Notes under the pieces: generated by a model
The model's database searches: none
Told to the model about the DNA's origin: nothing
The model's input: only the letters and a program-made list of their open reading frames with translations
Shown: positions 1 to 12,310 of the stretch, piece by piece
How positions within the stretch are numbered: position 1 is the first letter of the stretch
Layout of the letters: the number at the start of each line of letters is the position of its first letter
NCBI GenBank assembly: GCA_038093975.1
Contig: JBBPTG010000001.1
Location: 930,001 to 994,000, forward strand
Length of the DNA stretch: 64,000 bases
Source: Chalciporus piperatus
Taxonomy: Eukaryota; Basidiomycota; Agaricomycetes; Boletales; Boletaceae
Reading direction: 5' to 3'
Translations under genes and position numbers: made by a program

Positions 1-1937
1 GACATTCGTCGTAGATGATTGGGAGGTTGAGTGGAGGGAACTCGTGCTGTGACTGGGGCGACTGGGGCTGGAGTGGGGCTGGCATGACAAGACGTTTGGG
101 GAGGTTGCGTATTCGTGGGGGTTCTAGTGGCCTATCTTGCGTGCTAGAAGACGAATGTGTAGGCGCGCGGTTCACTGTTCCAGGATTGTCCAACGAATGT
201 GTAACTCTGTGTCGTGGGGCTCGAGGTGGAAAGGCAGATACTGCGCCGTCCATCGCCGGAGTTTGCTGCGATGCGGGGTTGGGCGGAACTGGTTGGCTGA
301 CTTTGGATGACTGTGGCAAAGATGACTTAGGCGATGCGTATTCGTATTGAGGCGGGGGTAAGGAGGTGGTTTGACCTTGATGGAGGGCGTAAGGCGCAGC
401 ACCATCATCATGATTATAATAGGATGACAGACTGTTGATGCGAGGTATATTGTCGCCAAAGTAGTGTATCCGAGGACCACGTGGGGGTGTAGATTGGTTT
501 CGAAAGCTATTTGGAGAGTCCAAGAACGAGGGGTCCCCATGCAGATGGGTCAACGACTTTGGGAATGATTGGCTTCTGGAGTGATCAGTTCGGGTGACCC
601 TTGTAGGTGGATCTAGCTGACGGCCAAAAAACACCGGAATCGACCCTATACCGGAAACGGCAGGAGTATAGATGGTATTCTTTTGAAGGATTTGACCAGG
701 CTCAAGGTGTAAAGACAACCCAGCCTCTGTGTTAGGAGACGATGTTTGCGGAGTGGACTGCACGCCGTTGGTGTAAAGACGGGGTGAGGCATGTAATAGA
801 CTACGGAACATACTTGGTGTTGTACAGAACGCGAGGAAGGCGCGAACAACTTAAACCGCATTGTAAGCAAGATAGACGAAACTGGGCAGATATTTGACAT
901 ACCTTGTGTTTTGGCTCGTGAACGCTGCCTCTGAGAACTTTGATATCATTATACTTGTGGGGAGGACCGAGATCTGCTAGGTTGCTGCCGATCGCTTCAT
1001 AGGGTCCATCGTGATGGTAACCGCTTCCAAATGGGCCCGTCTCGTCCAACTCGTCTATACGGTCAAGTTTATGGCGGTTAGTGAACCGACGAACCAAGTT
1101 TCTCATCCGTCCACTGGGAGGGACATTTTTCTTGTTCTTCAACGAAAGTGGTTCCTGATCTGTCTTCGCTGGGATAAAAGGTCTGTCTGACTGTGTTGGG
1201 ATTGCTGGCGAGGGTGCACTGCAATGCGTAGAGGGAGGCTCTGGACCTAGCAGGGGTGGAGATGGAGACGGTGCGATGACGGCATCCCTGGATGGCATGG
1301 GTGGAGGAGAGGGGGTACACGGTAGGATTGGTGATACAGGAGCGGAAATGCGATCTCCATGAGCCTGCTTGGGTGATGGGGGGTAAGATGTTGCTGATGA
1401 TGCAGTTGGGGATGTGAATGCAGACAAGGTAGAGTGCGAATCAGACTCCAAAGACGCAGGTGCTGAAGATGGAGGTGGAGAGGGAGGAGGGGGAGGAGAG
1501 GAGAGAGGACCTGTCGGTGGCCCATACGGTACATGCACATTCACCTCTTGTAGAATGGGAGTATCGCGAGGCAGACGGGGGCGGGCCTGCGAGCTTTGAT
1601 AGGGCGGAGGATGCCGTGGCTTGGGAGGAGGAACTCTGAAGGATCCCGCATTCGCGAGAGGGAAATGGGGGTGCGTGCGAGGATCGGAAGAGAATGCGGG
1701 GTCGTCAAGGATAGAGCCAGACAAAGGAACCTTGAAGCGTGGAGTGCCAGGGGTTATAGCGGGGAAAGGGAAAGGTGGGGGATGAGTATTGGAGCTGGCA
1801 TAAGCTGTCGGGCCAAAGCGACGGCGGTGTGATGGATGATTGTAAGAAGGGTATTCTTTGATGTAGCTGGGCTGCATGCCGTGTTCCCGGTCGTAGTGGG
1901 AGGGACCTGTGGGGCGATAAAAGACGCCCCAAGCCAT
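1..1937 (-). CDS. Proline/serine-rich protein, C-terminus cut by window edge
   Basis: I do not recognise a family. Proposed exons on the minus strand are 1937-903 and 757 to the window edge. The first ATG (1937) opens a frame of about 345 codons very rich in Pro and Ser, with long proline runs near residues 150-165 and a basic stretch near residue 280 (a cluster of Arg, Asn, Lys). The donor is GTATGTC at 902. Only the acceptor ending at 758 (GTGCAG) restores a frame that stays open to position 1. The resulting intron is about 145 nt, long for this region. The second exon is again Pro/Ser-rich. Such composition suggests a disordered cytoplasmic or regulatory protein, but no domain supports a function. 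Existence of the gene is likely; the splice join is less sure. Confidence 0.6.
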
Positions 1938-2307
1938 GAATTCCTAGGACAGATACAGCTGGAGATTGAGGATGATATGGTAGCAAGGATGAGATAAGTC
2001 AGTTGATGAGAGCACGAAGAGAAAGGATGGCGTAGAGATCCTGCCAGGACTAGGAAGTAGATGATCACGCGGTCAACACGCGCCCGTCAATTTCCGCTGT
2101 CGTTGCCCAAAGAAGTGCCAGTTGATTGCCCAGTGGATACCAAGATTCGTCTCATACATACCATCAACTTGAAGTCGGTGAGTTGCATTCATTGGGAGCC
2201 TTGGGACGAACGTTGGATTCAACTCGACGGTGACCCGACGTATTTGCGCGTATATGTATCTCACACACGTCGCGTCTTACACCACAGGTCCTTTCAGAAC
2301 CACACCA
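1938..2307. other. Divergent intergenic region
   Basis: 370 bp between two divergently oriented starts (proline-rich gene leftward, SLD2 rightward). It should hold both promoters and 5' leaders. I see no repeat, clear TATA box or small gene. Confidence 0.5.
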
Positions 2308-4060
2308 ATGTCCGACCTCACGACTGTTCGCGCAGAGATAAAGAGTTGGGAACGCGAATTTATAACTAGACATGGCACAGATCCATCCGTAGAGGATATA
2401 CGCGCTCAGCCGCTTATTGGTGCGCCATCTTTTGACGTCCTCGAAGCCACACTCATCTCGCGCATCAGCACAGAAATACAAACTCTACAAGAAACTCTCC
2501 AAGGCAGCGGACTCCGCATCTCACCCAGTTGTATCAACGTCCATACAGGTCCCTTCCACCCCTCCCCGAGCTCAACCATCCTCGTCACGCGCCCCCATAC
2601 CAAAGTCACGTCCAGTCGAGAACGCTCCACCCCTCCCAGGATTTAACCCATTCTCTCCAATCAAGAACAAAGGAAATACCAAGGACGCCAGGACGTACGC
2701 CTCGCAGTCATTGCGAATCTCGCCCTCAACGAACCCATTCGCGACTCCCGCTAAGAATAAACCCAAACATCGCACACGTACAAAGACGCCCTCTCCTGAC
2801 CCGTTCCCATCGATCTTACTATCACAACCCAATGTAAACTCACCCCCTTCTCATGGTCCCGACAAATCTGTTGCCGCCGTCTCGCGTGCGCGAAAGCGTT
2901 TACGTGGAGAACCAGTTTCACCTTCTCCCAACAAATCAAAGCGCCAGCGTATTCGCTCGCAGGGCATTTCATCCCTCCCGAGATTAGAGGACTCCTCGAA
3001 TAGCGAGCAAGAGCCTGATGGTGAATTACTACCATGCGACTTTAACTCGTCCTTCGTGGATGATTCTCCCGTAAAGGCTCCAGCTGGTCGCAAGTCATTC
3101 AAGCTATTGTTCGATGATGCTCTTCCAGCCCTTCCCATGGTTAAGAAACTCACTGGGTCATCAGGCTCCCATCCCCATCCCCATCGCTCACACTCAGGCC
3201 CAGACCCTTCGCAAAGTAGTTCCGCTGGTCCTTCCGCTCCGACGACCTCCTTCAACCCCCGTCACAACGAGATCAAGCACAAGGGCATATTATCTAAACC
3301 GGACAATCGGTTCAATGGTACTCAAGGGAAGATCTCTACACAGATCTTCCCAACGAAAGACGACCTACCCGCTGCACTACACAGGCCGGTTCTCACAGGA
3401 ATACTTCCTGAGACATTCCAACTTAGGACATCGGTTAAACGGCCCTTAGATGGCGACGACCTTGTGCCTGCGCACACGCAACATAACACACCATTGCAAA
3501 CACAATATCCCTTGATTCCCCCATCTCCACCTCCACACGATTCGACCAATCGCGACTTTGGCAAAGGGAAGGCCAAAATGACTGCTAGTCGGAAGAAGCT
3601 CAAGACCGATGTGGAAGAGGATGACGGAGCAGAGGACAGCCCCGACGACGACGACGACGACGTCAAAGTGGTGACAGTCAGCCGAAATCGGGTCGAGGAA
3701 TCGCAACAACGTGCAGATAATCTCGATTTGGATCCGTTACTACACTTCGGAACCCGTAACCACGATCCTGACGCCAAGGAATGGATTGATGCAAATCATC
3801 ACGCGCCGGGCACGTTTAGCGTGAACTTGCCTGAAAAGTTCCGCCGCGTGCTGGCAATTTCAGCGTCGGAGAGTCAGAATGGCAACGAGGAGCGTCTCGT
3901 CCGTGGATTACTGTATGGTGATCGAGTTGGACACTATGACCCTTCTAGGGGTGGTGATATATGGGACGCTGGAGAGGCTGATGAATCTGTTCGCTGTGGA
4001 GTCGATACCGAGGATGATTGGGAGGGCGAACCAGTGCCTTGGGAAATTGGGGAGTTATAA
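2308..4060 (+). CDS. SLD2: DNA replication initiation factor Sld2 (Drc1)
   Basis: Sld2/Drc1 is a CDK substrate that, once phosphorylated, binds Dpb11 and helps load the replicative helicase at origins. Exons: 2308-2419 and 2469-4060 (567 aa). Exon 1 encodes the characteristic N-terminal helix (AEIKSWEREFITRHG) and the DPSVEDI motif. The join restores the family motif AQKYKLYKKL across a 49-nt intron with a GTGCGC donor, which is strong evidence for start and splice. The middle of the protein carries many Ser-Pro/Thr-Pro CDK-type sites and basic patches (RKRLRG, KSKRQR), as expected for Sld2. The C-terminal third is acidic, with a run of Asp near residue 415, and ends in Trp/Glu-rich sequence. 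The family is fast-evolving, so identity rests mainly on the N-terminal domain and architecture. Confidence 0.85.
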
Positions 4061-4720
4061 TCTCGTGGATTGTATGTGATTATGTCTCGTCTCGTCTCTC
4101 TTCACCTTGCAGTGCTTCATATCAGTGTTTTCACGTCGTCTTTACTTGCATACGCTGCAGGATCAGTCGCTAAGAGGCTAGAGCGTGAGCCCAGGTGAGG
4201 CGTGCCTTCCACGTGCCCAAACGACCGCGGTCAGAGCGAGCCTGCCTCTTCCAGTTACCCCTCAAAAGAACATTGCGGCGCTCCAAACTCGCTCGAGGTA
4301 TAGTAATTTGTAACATGCGCCGTCCTGACATCTTCGTAGTCGCTTGGTTGCGTGCGCGTGTACGTTTCAGCGCAGTGCTCTCGATTTGATGGCATACCCG
4401 TCGAAGCACACCTTGCACGCGTGTATGGGCTCCGTGTCTCGATTAAAGAGCATGGCTCGGCAGTTCACAGGTTCATCCCCCACAAATTGGTCAACCCAAC
4501 CAGCCCATGTCCGCAAGTCAGTGACGAGAACAGCCCCGAGGCATGCATGGTGTGAACGCAATGAAGGGTGCAGCTCAGCTATATAACCTATACCCATCTC
4601 TTCCGGCTCCTTGTTCTCCGATACCTTTTCCTCCCCATCCTTTCGCCAACGTGACCGTTGCAACCTGAAGAGGAATCCCAACGATTACCCCAATTTCCTT
4701 ACTTCGTCTACGAGCAGACC
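4061..4720. other. Intergenic region upstream of F-box/LRR-type gene
   Basis: 660 bp holding the SLD2 3' end and the promoter of the next gene. An ATATAA element at 4581-4586, about 135 nt before the next start codon, is a plausible TATA box. Short frames on both strands look random. Confidence 0.4.
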
Positions 4721-7056
4721 ATGTTCCCAACTATTCTCCGTGACCCCGATGCTGCAAAGAAGCTCCTCGACACTATCGTCGACTCGCCCAATGGACGCCG
4801 TTCCATGTCTCGATTGGCACGCACTTGCAGGGCAATGTGCGAGCCTACGTTGAATGTGCTCTGGAGAGAGCTCGACTCCCTCCTTCCATTGGTTTCGCTG
4901 TTTCCGAACAACCTCATGAAGCGAGCCCGCCGCCCTGGTCTTGGTTTGGTATGTCTTGTATGCCTCTTTTCGACGTATTGCTGACATGTTGTAAATAGGC
5001 CAAGGCGCCAAACACTGAGGACTGGGACAGAGTCCTCGCCTACGGCGAACACGTCCGCCGCATTGCATACATCGAGTCATCTTCCAGCATCTCGCCCTCC
5101 GTCTTCGCTACTATCGCTGAAAACCGGCCTGTACCTTACATCTTGCCTCATTTGCAGACGCTTATTTGGAGGGTGGACACCGCAGCTGGCTTGGAACGCT
5201 CGACACTCTTCTTGAACCCCGAACTCCAGACCTTGGTTTTGGAAGTCGGTACCAGGGTCCCTCAGCTTGGCACCTATCTTGTCAACGTTTGCAGCCACAC
5301 CCAGCTTACCTCCTTCTCGTTCACGTCCCCCACAAGCCTTCCGGACACTTTTACGGATCTTATGCGCTCGCAGAACACGCTGGAGAAATTGGCTCTTGTT
5401 GCACCTGGTGCTCTGTCACCGCAAGTTGGTCAATGGGCTGCTTCTTTGCCTGCTCTCCACACCTTGGAACTGGATCTCACTGGACGTTCAATCATCGCGG
5501 TTGAAGGTTTCTTCGATGACATTGTCTCCTCTGGCGCTGCGACTCCCAGCGACGCCTCTTCTGACAGCGGTGTATTCTCGGGTGACGAGATCGACTTCAC
5601 GGAGATCAAGAAGTCCTCGCTCCGCCTTACAGGCGACCTTCACTCTGGGGGCGTGTTCACTGACCTTCGTAACCTGCATCTCACCGGTGAAGTTGCGAAC
5701 ATCGCCGTCTTCTTGAAACACATCACGAGCGAACTCACCAGCCTTGAGCTGGTCATCGAGGATCCTCCGGACATGGCTGACTGGCAAGACCTCTCAGTCT
5801 TGATCTGCGAGAGATTCAGCCGGACGCTTGTGTCCCTGCGGATTAGCGCGACAGGCGCATCACGATTTATAGAGCTTGTCCGGGTAACGTCCCGTGCAGC
5901 TGCCGATCAGCCTTCTCGTCACCTCCCACTACAATACCTATCCTCTCTTCCTTCCCTTCTTCGTCTCGACATAGACCTTCCAGAATCTACGCTCTTCTTT
6001 AACGAAGACTTGCGTTACATTGCTAAAGCATGCCCAAACATCGAGACACTCCGCCTTTGCCCTATGGCTCGATCTTCGGGATCTTCGGCCCCAGGTCTCA
6101 CTTTGGAAGGGGTCTCGACTCTTACGCAAAACTGCAAGCGGTTGCAGCACCTTGCACTCGTGCTGGATGCACGCCCGGGATCCGTGGAGACGTTGAGCTC
6201 CCTCGAGGCTTCCTCGAGGTCACTTCTCAGACTCCATCTCGGCCACTCCATTGTTGACGATCCTCTTCACGCCACTATCCTACTCAGTCACCTTGCGCCG
6301 CACCTCGAGGTGCTGAAATGGTTCCACGAAAAGAACCGACCGGGTTATGTTGAGGCCAACGCTCAAGGTTGGCAGAAGGTCTCGGATTGGCTACCCCATC
6401 TCCAGGGCGTGCGCCTTATGGAGAGGGCCAAGGCCCTCGGACGGGAGGCTCGGAGACCTCTGATGAAAGAGCAAAGCGTCGATGCCACCATCAAGAAGAC
6501 TTACGTCAACAAGTTCGCGCACGTCAGACCCAAGACCAGCGAATGTGGGATTCAGTCGACCCCATCTCTCGTCGATCGGATGGTTCAGATTAAGCCCGAT
6601 CTACTCTCCGTCTTTGTAGATGCGACACCAACGTGTGTTGAGACTGAGGTAGACGCGACGCCTGAAGTAACTCACCAATCAATTGGTGTCGGGCCGACGA
6701 TGGCTGATGCTGAGATCGACGCTACACTCACTTTAGAAACACCCCTCGACATGACAACATCACTCTTCCAACCCTTCCAACCACATGCCAATCTCCACGC
6801 AATTCCATCTATGCTCCCCACTCTTCTCACTGGGCTCCTCGCCCTCGCATGCCGTGTTTTCCTCACGTATCCTCTTATGCTCCCTAAGCACATGCTCGAC
6901 ACGTCACTTTCTATGCTTCATGCTCAAAAAACGAATGGCAATGAGCCTTCGAACGAAAAACATGAGCTCCAAGGGCTTCCATGGAACTCTACTACCTCCA
7001 CAACGACGACGACGACAGAACTTTTGGACCACGACATCGCTCCTGTTTGTCTATGA
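4721..7056 (+). CDS. F-box/LRR-type protein
   Basis: Exons: 4721-4948 and 4999-7056, giving 761 aa with a 50-nt GTATGT...TAG intron in phase 0. The N-terminus has the look of the divergent F-box proteins common in Agaricomycetes: a hydrophobic start, then a segment like RSMSRLARTCRAMCEPTL followed by a Leu/Trp-rich stretch (VLWRELDSLLPL). From about residue 120 to 480 there are repeated leucine-spaced segments (LHTLELDL, LRNLHLTG, IETLRLCP, LQHLALVL) typical of leucine-rich repeats. The C-terminus is Thr-rich with one hydrophobic segment near residue 700, possibly a membrane helix. By family knowledge it may be an SCF ubiquitin-ligase substrate receptor; the substrate cannot be inferred. The start ATG is the first in the F-box frame. 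Confidence 0.7.
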
Positions 7057-7391
7057 ATTCTCCTTTTACGACGGACGTTTTTGCTCATATAGTACACGGG
7101 TGCTGGCGCTTGTTGTAGGGTTATTATCACGAATACTATTCTAACGCAGATTGGAAAAGAACAAACACGACTGAACGAGTGTCTGAGTCCAAGGCGATGC
7201 CTTCAAAACATGATTACGATAGTCCAATCGCTCGTAACAGCCCTGGGGCGCGAGCCGAAGCTGAGGGAGGACATAAACAGGGGCTTTCCAAAGAAGGGAG
7301 TAAAACGCAAACAGCACCAAATCTCTTTGCGACGCGTCAGTTCACGCCAACGCTCGACAAGCCATATTCACGATCGCATTACAATCTAGCA
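7057..7391. other. Intergenic region / RPN5 leader
   Basis: 335 bp between the F-box/LRR gene and the chosen RPN5 start. The second half is open in the RPN5 frame from an ATG at 7197, which would add 65 non-conserved residues; otherwise I see nothing. Confidence 0.4.
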
Positions 7392-9198
7392 ATGGCGGAA
7401 GTAAAGAAACAAGAAAGAGACTTCACCGTAGAGGTAGATGCCTTGCTACCACAGACGGAATCCTTGTCCAAGGTGCGTACATCAATGTTGTTCCCGTAGC
7501 TCCAATTTAATCTTTCGACGCCAGTCCGGCAAGCTTCCGGAGGCCTTGGATAGATTGTTTGCACTAGAGAAACAAACGAGAAATGTATGGAAATGAACCT
7601 TTGTGATGGACATTTCTCATCGGTGGTGTAGGCCTCTGATCTAGCTTCGACGACGCGTCTCGCGAAAGCTGCACTCGACCAGTGCTATGCAGCGCGGGAC
7701 TATGTCCAGCTCAACGCCACGATCAACCTCCTCAGCAAGAAACACGGGCAGCTCAAAGGTGTCGTGCAAGCTATGGTAGAACAGGCGATGGCATGGCTCT
7801 CGGAAATCAGACAGCGTGAAGGTGATGCAAAGTGGTTGGAGCTGGTTGAAACTCTCCGGACGGTCACCGAGGGCAAGGTATATCTTGGAGGAGGTTTTAT
7901 ATCCAATGACTAAATGCTAAGTGGAGCTTGCCCTAGATTTTCCTCGAGACGCCGCGTGCGCGCGTTACACTCTTACTCTCACATTATCATGAAAATCTGT
8001 CGAAACTCTCGTCGGCAACACCATCAGCCACCAAGGAATCGTTACAAACTGCTTCCGATCTTTTGTCCGATCTTCAAGTGGAGACATACTCGTCCATGGA
8101 GCGGAGAGAGAAAACGGAGTTTATCCTGGAGCAAATGCGGCTGTTGATCGTCCTTGCACGTTTAAAGGATGCGGAGGCAGCTGGCAAGGGCAATCAGGAA
8201 GGCAAAAACGCTCTTGGCTCAGGGGAACCTGAGTGGGTCAAAGCAAGGGTCGGCGGACGCAAGGTCAACGAAGCGTTTCTCAAAGAGAAGGCGAATGAGG
8301 TCCGTTGAATGCTTCCGTCATGATTGGCTCATTTAACCACTCATGAATTACCCCCAATCAGGACCTCAAGCTCAAATTCTATGATCTAATGATTCAACAA
8401 GCTCTACATCAGACGGCGTACTTGGAAGTCGCGAAGCACTATGAGAAGGTGTGGGACACGCCGTCTATCAAAGACGATGAGAGTAAAAGCCGCGCCGTGA
8501 GTCTATCCAAGTTGGGCTATGTATTGAAATTCATCTGATCATGAATGAAGGCCCTCGAACACATCGTGTATTACATCGTTCTTGCCCCCCATAACAATGA
8601 ACAATCGGACATGTTGCACCATTGGTTCATAAACCCCGCCTTGGAGAAACTTGAATTGCACTAGTATGAGATATCCACATCCAAGGTTGATTTTTGTTGA
8701 CCTTCTCTTCTAGCAACCTCGTGAAATCATTTGTAACGCGAGAGTTGATGAGATGGCCGGGCATCGAATCAATTTATGGTCCTTTCTTGCGAACAACACC
8801 TGTATTCTCCAATGCTACGCAATGGGAAGACCTTCATACCCGTGTGATCGAACATGTGAGTTCTCCCAAACGACAGTGAAACGAGTTACTGAACTTTGTC
8901 TCAGAACATCCGAGTCGTTTCGCAATATTATACGAGGATTAGACTATCACGGCTTACTACTCTACTTGATCTCACACCACAGCAAACGGAGGAAACACTT
9001 GCGCGCCTCGTGGTTTCCAAGACCATCTGGGCTCGAGTAGACCGACCAGCGGGCATCGTGAATTTCACACCCAAACGGAGTGCGGAAGACGTGATGAATG
9101 ACTGGAGTTCAGATATGCAGAGGCTACTTGGTCTCGTGGAGAAGACATGGATGGGGATGAATGCAGCCTTGGCTGCACAGTCGCGTATCAAGGCATAG
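7392..9198 (+). CDS. RPN5: 26S proteasome regulatory subunit Rpn5 (PSMD12)
   Basis: Rpn5 is a PCI-domain scaffold of the proteasome lid. Exons: 7392-7472, 7525-7584, 7632-7877, 7937-8299, 8362-8496, 8551-8663, 8714-8855, 8905-9198 (477 aa). Family motifs appear in order: DFTVEVDALLP and ALEKQTRNASDLAS near the start, LLSKKHGQLK, then the C-terminal PCI/winged-helix segment (RLSRLTTLLDLTPQQTE). The phase-2 intron after residue Leu-His-Tyr removes an otherwise in-frame stop at 8662. ATG 7392 was preferred because family members begin just before the DFT motif; an in-frame ATG at 7197 would add 65 residues of low-complexity sequence. All seven introns are 47-60 nt. The window also carries a proteasome activator gene at 39-40 kb. 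Confidence 0.95.
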
Positions 9199-9333
9199 TT
9201 GGACTAGTTTTGTATTATAGTATATACTGTCGCGTAACTCCCCGAGTAGGCTGTTGGTAGCAGCCTGCAAGCCTGAACCCAGTGTACTATCAATGCAGTG
9301 TCATGATATCATGTCCCCTTCAGCGCCATGATT

Positions 9334-10178
9334 TCAGAACAGGGGTTCGGATTCGGGTAATGGGATAGACGTTTCGACCCGGTCGTCAGACAAGTGTTTC
9401 GGTCGCACCCCTTCCTTCTGGAGTTTTGAGTACTCCTGACCTCTACTCCAGGTGTTACCCATGCCACTGTCGTAGTTGAGTATTGCTCTCCAGCGCTTAC
9501 GAGCACGGAGAGTGCTCTCATCGAGGGCCTTTTTGCGCTCGGAGGATTGGTAAACCTTGTCCTCTTTCTCGAACGTCCGGTCAATCTCTGACGGGTACAC
9601 GGTTCCATAAGCTTCCGCCTCCATACGGGCAAATGAGGTCGCGATCTCGTACTCTGCACGCAAGGCACGGAACTCTGCGACTGCACGAGTGTAGGCCACG
9701 GTGAGGGACACGTTGTGATGTCTGTGGAGGTTGGCAGAAAAATCGACCACACTAGAGACGGGAATGACTAGATGGGAGACACGGGTTGTATGAATGCTTA
9801 CTCTTCTGCTGTTGGATTCTTGGCGCGCTGGCTTAACCTCGTCCAGTTCTTCCCTCTGACTGGGTGTTCTGGCTCGATGTGAGCGCCTTCGACGATGCAG
9901 ACCGGTCTGAAGGCCTCGAATGGATGGTCTTGGAAGAACTGGCGTCGAATTTTATCCTCCAAATAAGTGATAGTGACAGGTTTTGTCTTTGGTGGTTGGG
10001 ACTTTATTAGAGAACGCGATGAAGATGTGTTTTGCGGAAGTGGAGGTGCACGGGAAGGGAGTGGGAGGGGAGGGTACTGGAGGACAGCTTGATACCAGAC
10101 AGGCTCTTTCTCTATGACCCCACATCGCATGAGCCGGGAGACTTGCTTGTGCACCTGCGACGCGATCCTGCGCACCAT
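9334..10178 (-). CDS. RSM25: Mitochondrial small ribosomal subunit protein (Rsm25/mS23 family)
   Basis: Component of the mitochondrial ribosome small subunit. Exons on the minus strand: 10178-9802 and 9751-9334 (264 aa), joined in phase 2 across a 50-nt GTAAGC...TAG intron. The N-terminus (RRIASQVHKQVSRL, then KEPVWYQAVLQYPPLP) matches the family pattern of a basic helix followed by a Trp-Tyr and a double-Pro motif. The signature EDKIRRQFFQDHPFEAFRP is clear at about residues 70-90. The second exon carries the conserved Arg/Glu-rich helical tail (YTRAVAEFRALRAEYE). It shares a roughly 110-bp divergent gap with MED7. Confidence 0.88.
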
Positions 10179-10290
10179 TCTGGAGGTAAAAGTCAGAGAA
10201 ATTCGTAATTATTTTCACTGCGGAAATATTTCATTTTGCATGCATTCCAAAAAAGGACATGGTCAACCTCTCCCTATTACCATCCTCATC

Positions 10291-11321
10291 ATGGACGAGG
10301 AGGAAACTGAACTGAGGAATCCATTCCCCTCTCCACCGTCCCACTACTCCAACTACACCTCACACAACCTCAGACTGTTGGATCTGCTCAAAGAACGCGT
10401 CAGCGATCCAGATGTCGACCTCAACACCGTCAACCAGCATGTCATATTGACTGACCAGACGGACGTGCCATCCTGGCCACTCGTTCAACTCGAGAAACCC
10501 AGGGTGGACTGGATTCTTGAAGAGGGTCACTACAATGCCTTTGGTGATATGTGGTTTGTATGACATGTATCTCGAGTCTCGACCATCTATTCACCCCTAG
10601 TCCCACCCAGGTCAAGGAGACAATCCCTTCATTGGCTGAACTAGGCGGGCACCAGCTATACCCCCCCGATCCGAGTGAAGGTGAGTCGTAAGATTAGCAC
10701 AGCATTTTGCGCATTTCCATCCCCATATCCTTAGATCGTCGTCCCGCACTTTTAACCGTGCTACGGTCCCTTCTAGTCACGTACTCCAATCTTACCGGTG
10801 CTGTTCTGGCCCCACCCCCGCCTCCTTACTCTACCGTACCCCCTGAGTGGCAGCGACATGTGGAGTGGATTACCGTACTTGCTCAAAACCTCATGGCTGC
10901 TGCAAACGACCTGCGTCCTGTTCAGGTTCGTTCATTCAGTTCGTCGTTGCTGCAAAAAGCCAACTTAGATGTCACTCTCAGGCGAGGGGTAATCTCGAAC
11001 GAATGATGCAGCGCCAATTGGAGCTTCGTCGCGAAGAAACGAAGGCTATTCACGCGTTTGTTAACCCATCTCCTCACGTCTGATTTGCACTCATCCTTGT
11101 CTCAGTAAATGTGATGAGCTCGAAGCACAGCTCTTGGATTTACGTACCACAGCTCTGGAGAAGGCATCCCTTTCTACTGGTACTGATGCTGCGCAACAAG
11201 GACAGGTTGGTGCTGCGTTTAGTACACTTCCTTGTGCATTCATCAAGGTCTCCCTCAGTTTACCATACAACCTGTTTTGACTGCCGATGATGTCTTGCGC
11301 TGGGCTGAACAAGCGACCTGA
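10291..11321 (+). CDS. MED7: Mediator complex subunit 7
   Basis: Med7 is a middle-module subunit of Mediator, which couples transcription factors to RNA polymerase II. Exons: 10291-10557, 10611-10680, 10735-10925, 10982-11055, 11106-11205, 11259-11321 (254 aa). Family features: N-terminal hydrophobic/proline motif (NPFPSPPSHYSNYTSHNL), the central IPSLAELGGHQLYPP block, and the C-terminal helices (VEWITVLAQNLMAAANDLRPVQAR, here described by its central part) followed by a coiled coil rich in Arg/Glu. Every intron is 50-55 nt and required: each join changes frame and restores the helical C-terminus. The last exon (21 codons, ending LRWAEQAT) depends on an acceptor CCTCAG at 11258. Overall length and order fit Med7. 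Confidence 0.88.
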
Positions 11322-11550
11322 GAGGTCTCGCCGCGATAGCTGATGGTTGAGGTTGAGAAGTTGATGGGCGACTTATACACCTGTATACCATATTCACTCG
11401 GCCCTTGATTGTATCATGAATGATTAGTGATTGTCATTTTTCCCTAGTTTCAGTACGACCTATTGTACTTGAATGAAACTGCTAACTAGGCAGTGGCAGG
11501 GGTCCAGCGCCCCTTGTTCTCTCAACTACCGTAGGAGACGCACCTAGAAG

Positions 11551-12310
11551 ATGGCAACCAGACGGAGAATTGGTGTGCGCCTGGCCACGACGGAAGCTGC
11601 TAGACGTCAACTTATGCAGCCTGTCGTGTGCTGGGAGAAAGTGTGGATTACTCCAGAAAACGCGCCGCCCAACTCGACCTTGAAGATCTGCAAGTGGGTG
11701 AAGACGGACAAAAAACAGGTGCGCCCTGATGTTTACAAGTGGATTCGTGACCAAGAATCTTTGCAAGCAATTCAGCGATGACGAGGAAGAAGTTGATGAG
11801 CCTCTTGAGCCTCTCCCTGACGAACCTGAGGTTGTGGAGGGAGATGAAGACATGGACCAAGACGAACCAGCAGCGTCCACTGCACCAGATACCGAACTCC
11901 CCACCCGCGACGTCACAGAAACCAATTCCGTGAACCAGGAAGTCCCCTCGGAACCACAGACGAAGCCTCCTTCACCGACACCTCCAGCCCTCTCACTTCA
12001 ACAGACGGGATCTATCTTGGCTGTGGATGAAGGGGCAGACATGCTAGACACACCGTTCAAAGGGCTGGAGTCGCTGGACACAGATATGAGTGTCAACGTT
12101 GGTGCACACGAGAACGACGATCCGGAGGACGCTGAGGTACTGGACATGAGTGTTCTTGGTCCGGATGGTACATCTTTCGAGGGCGTGCACGAACTCAGTC
12201 AGGTGGACGCCGGGGACGCGCTATTAGGTGGTCCGCTGATAGACAGCGGTGGGGATCCGTTTGTTGCTTCCATGGAACCACAACCATCGGTTCAGGAAAC
12301 TACAGGATGA
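11551..12310 (+). CDS. BCL7-like protein (putative SWI/SNF accessory subunit)
   Basis: Exons: 11551-11718 and 11768-12310 (236 aa). The N-terminal 56 residues contain a segment, CWEKVWITPENAPPNSTLKI followed by CKWVKTDKK, that has the arrangement of the BCL7 N-terminal domain (Trp-Glu-Lys-x-Trp-(I/V)-T, Ser-Leu-x-Ile-x-Lys-Trp-Val). In animals BCL7 proteins are small subunits of SWI/SNF (BAF) chromatin remodellers. The rest is acidic and Pro/Ser/Thr-rich, with no other domain, as in BCL7. The donor is GTGCGC; the acceptor chosen (TTGCAG-like, ending 11767) is the only one giving a normal 49-nt intron and an open downstream frame. The relationship is recognised by eye and needs a profile search. 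Confidence 0.55.

Noticed and set aside
15..350. Plus-strand 111-codon frame at the left edge
   Set aside because: It is antisense to the minus-strand proline-rich exon, which is open over a longer span with consistent composition; this frame has no start context or homology.
646..900. Minus-strand 84-codon frame next to the first gene
   Set aside because: It lies in the proposed intron and overlaps the next exon in a different frame; composition is random.
7197..7391. Upstream in-frame ATG extending RPN5 by 65 residues
   Set aside because: The added sequence is low-complexity and not part of the Rpn5 family; the ATG at 7392 fits the usual N-terminus.
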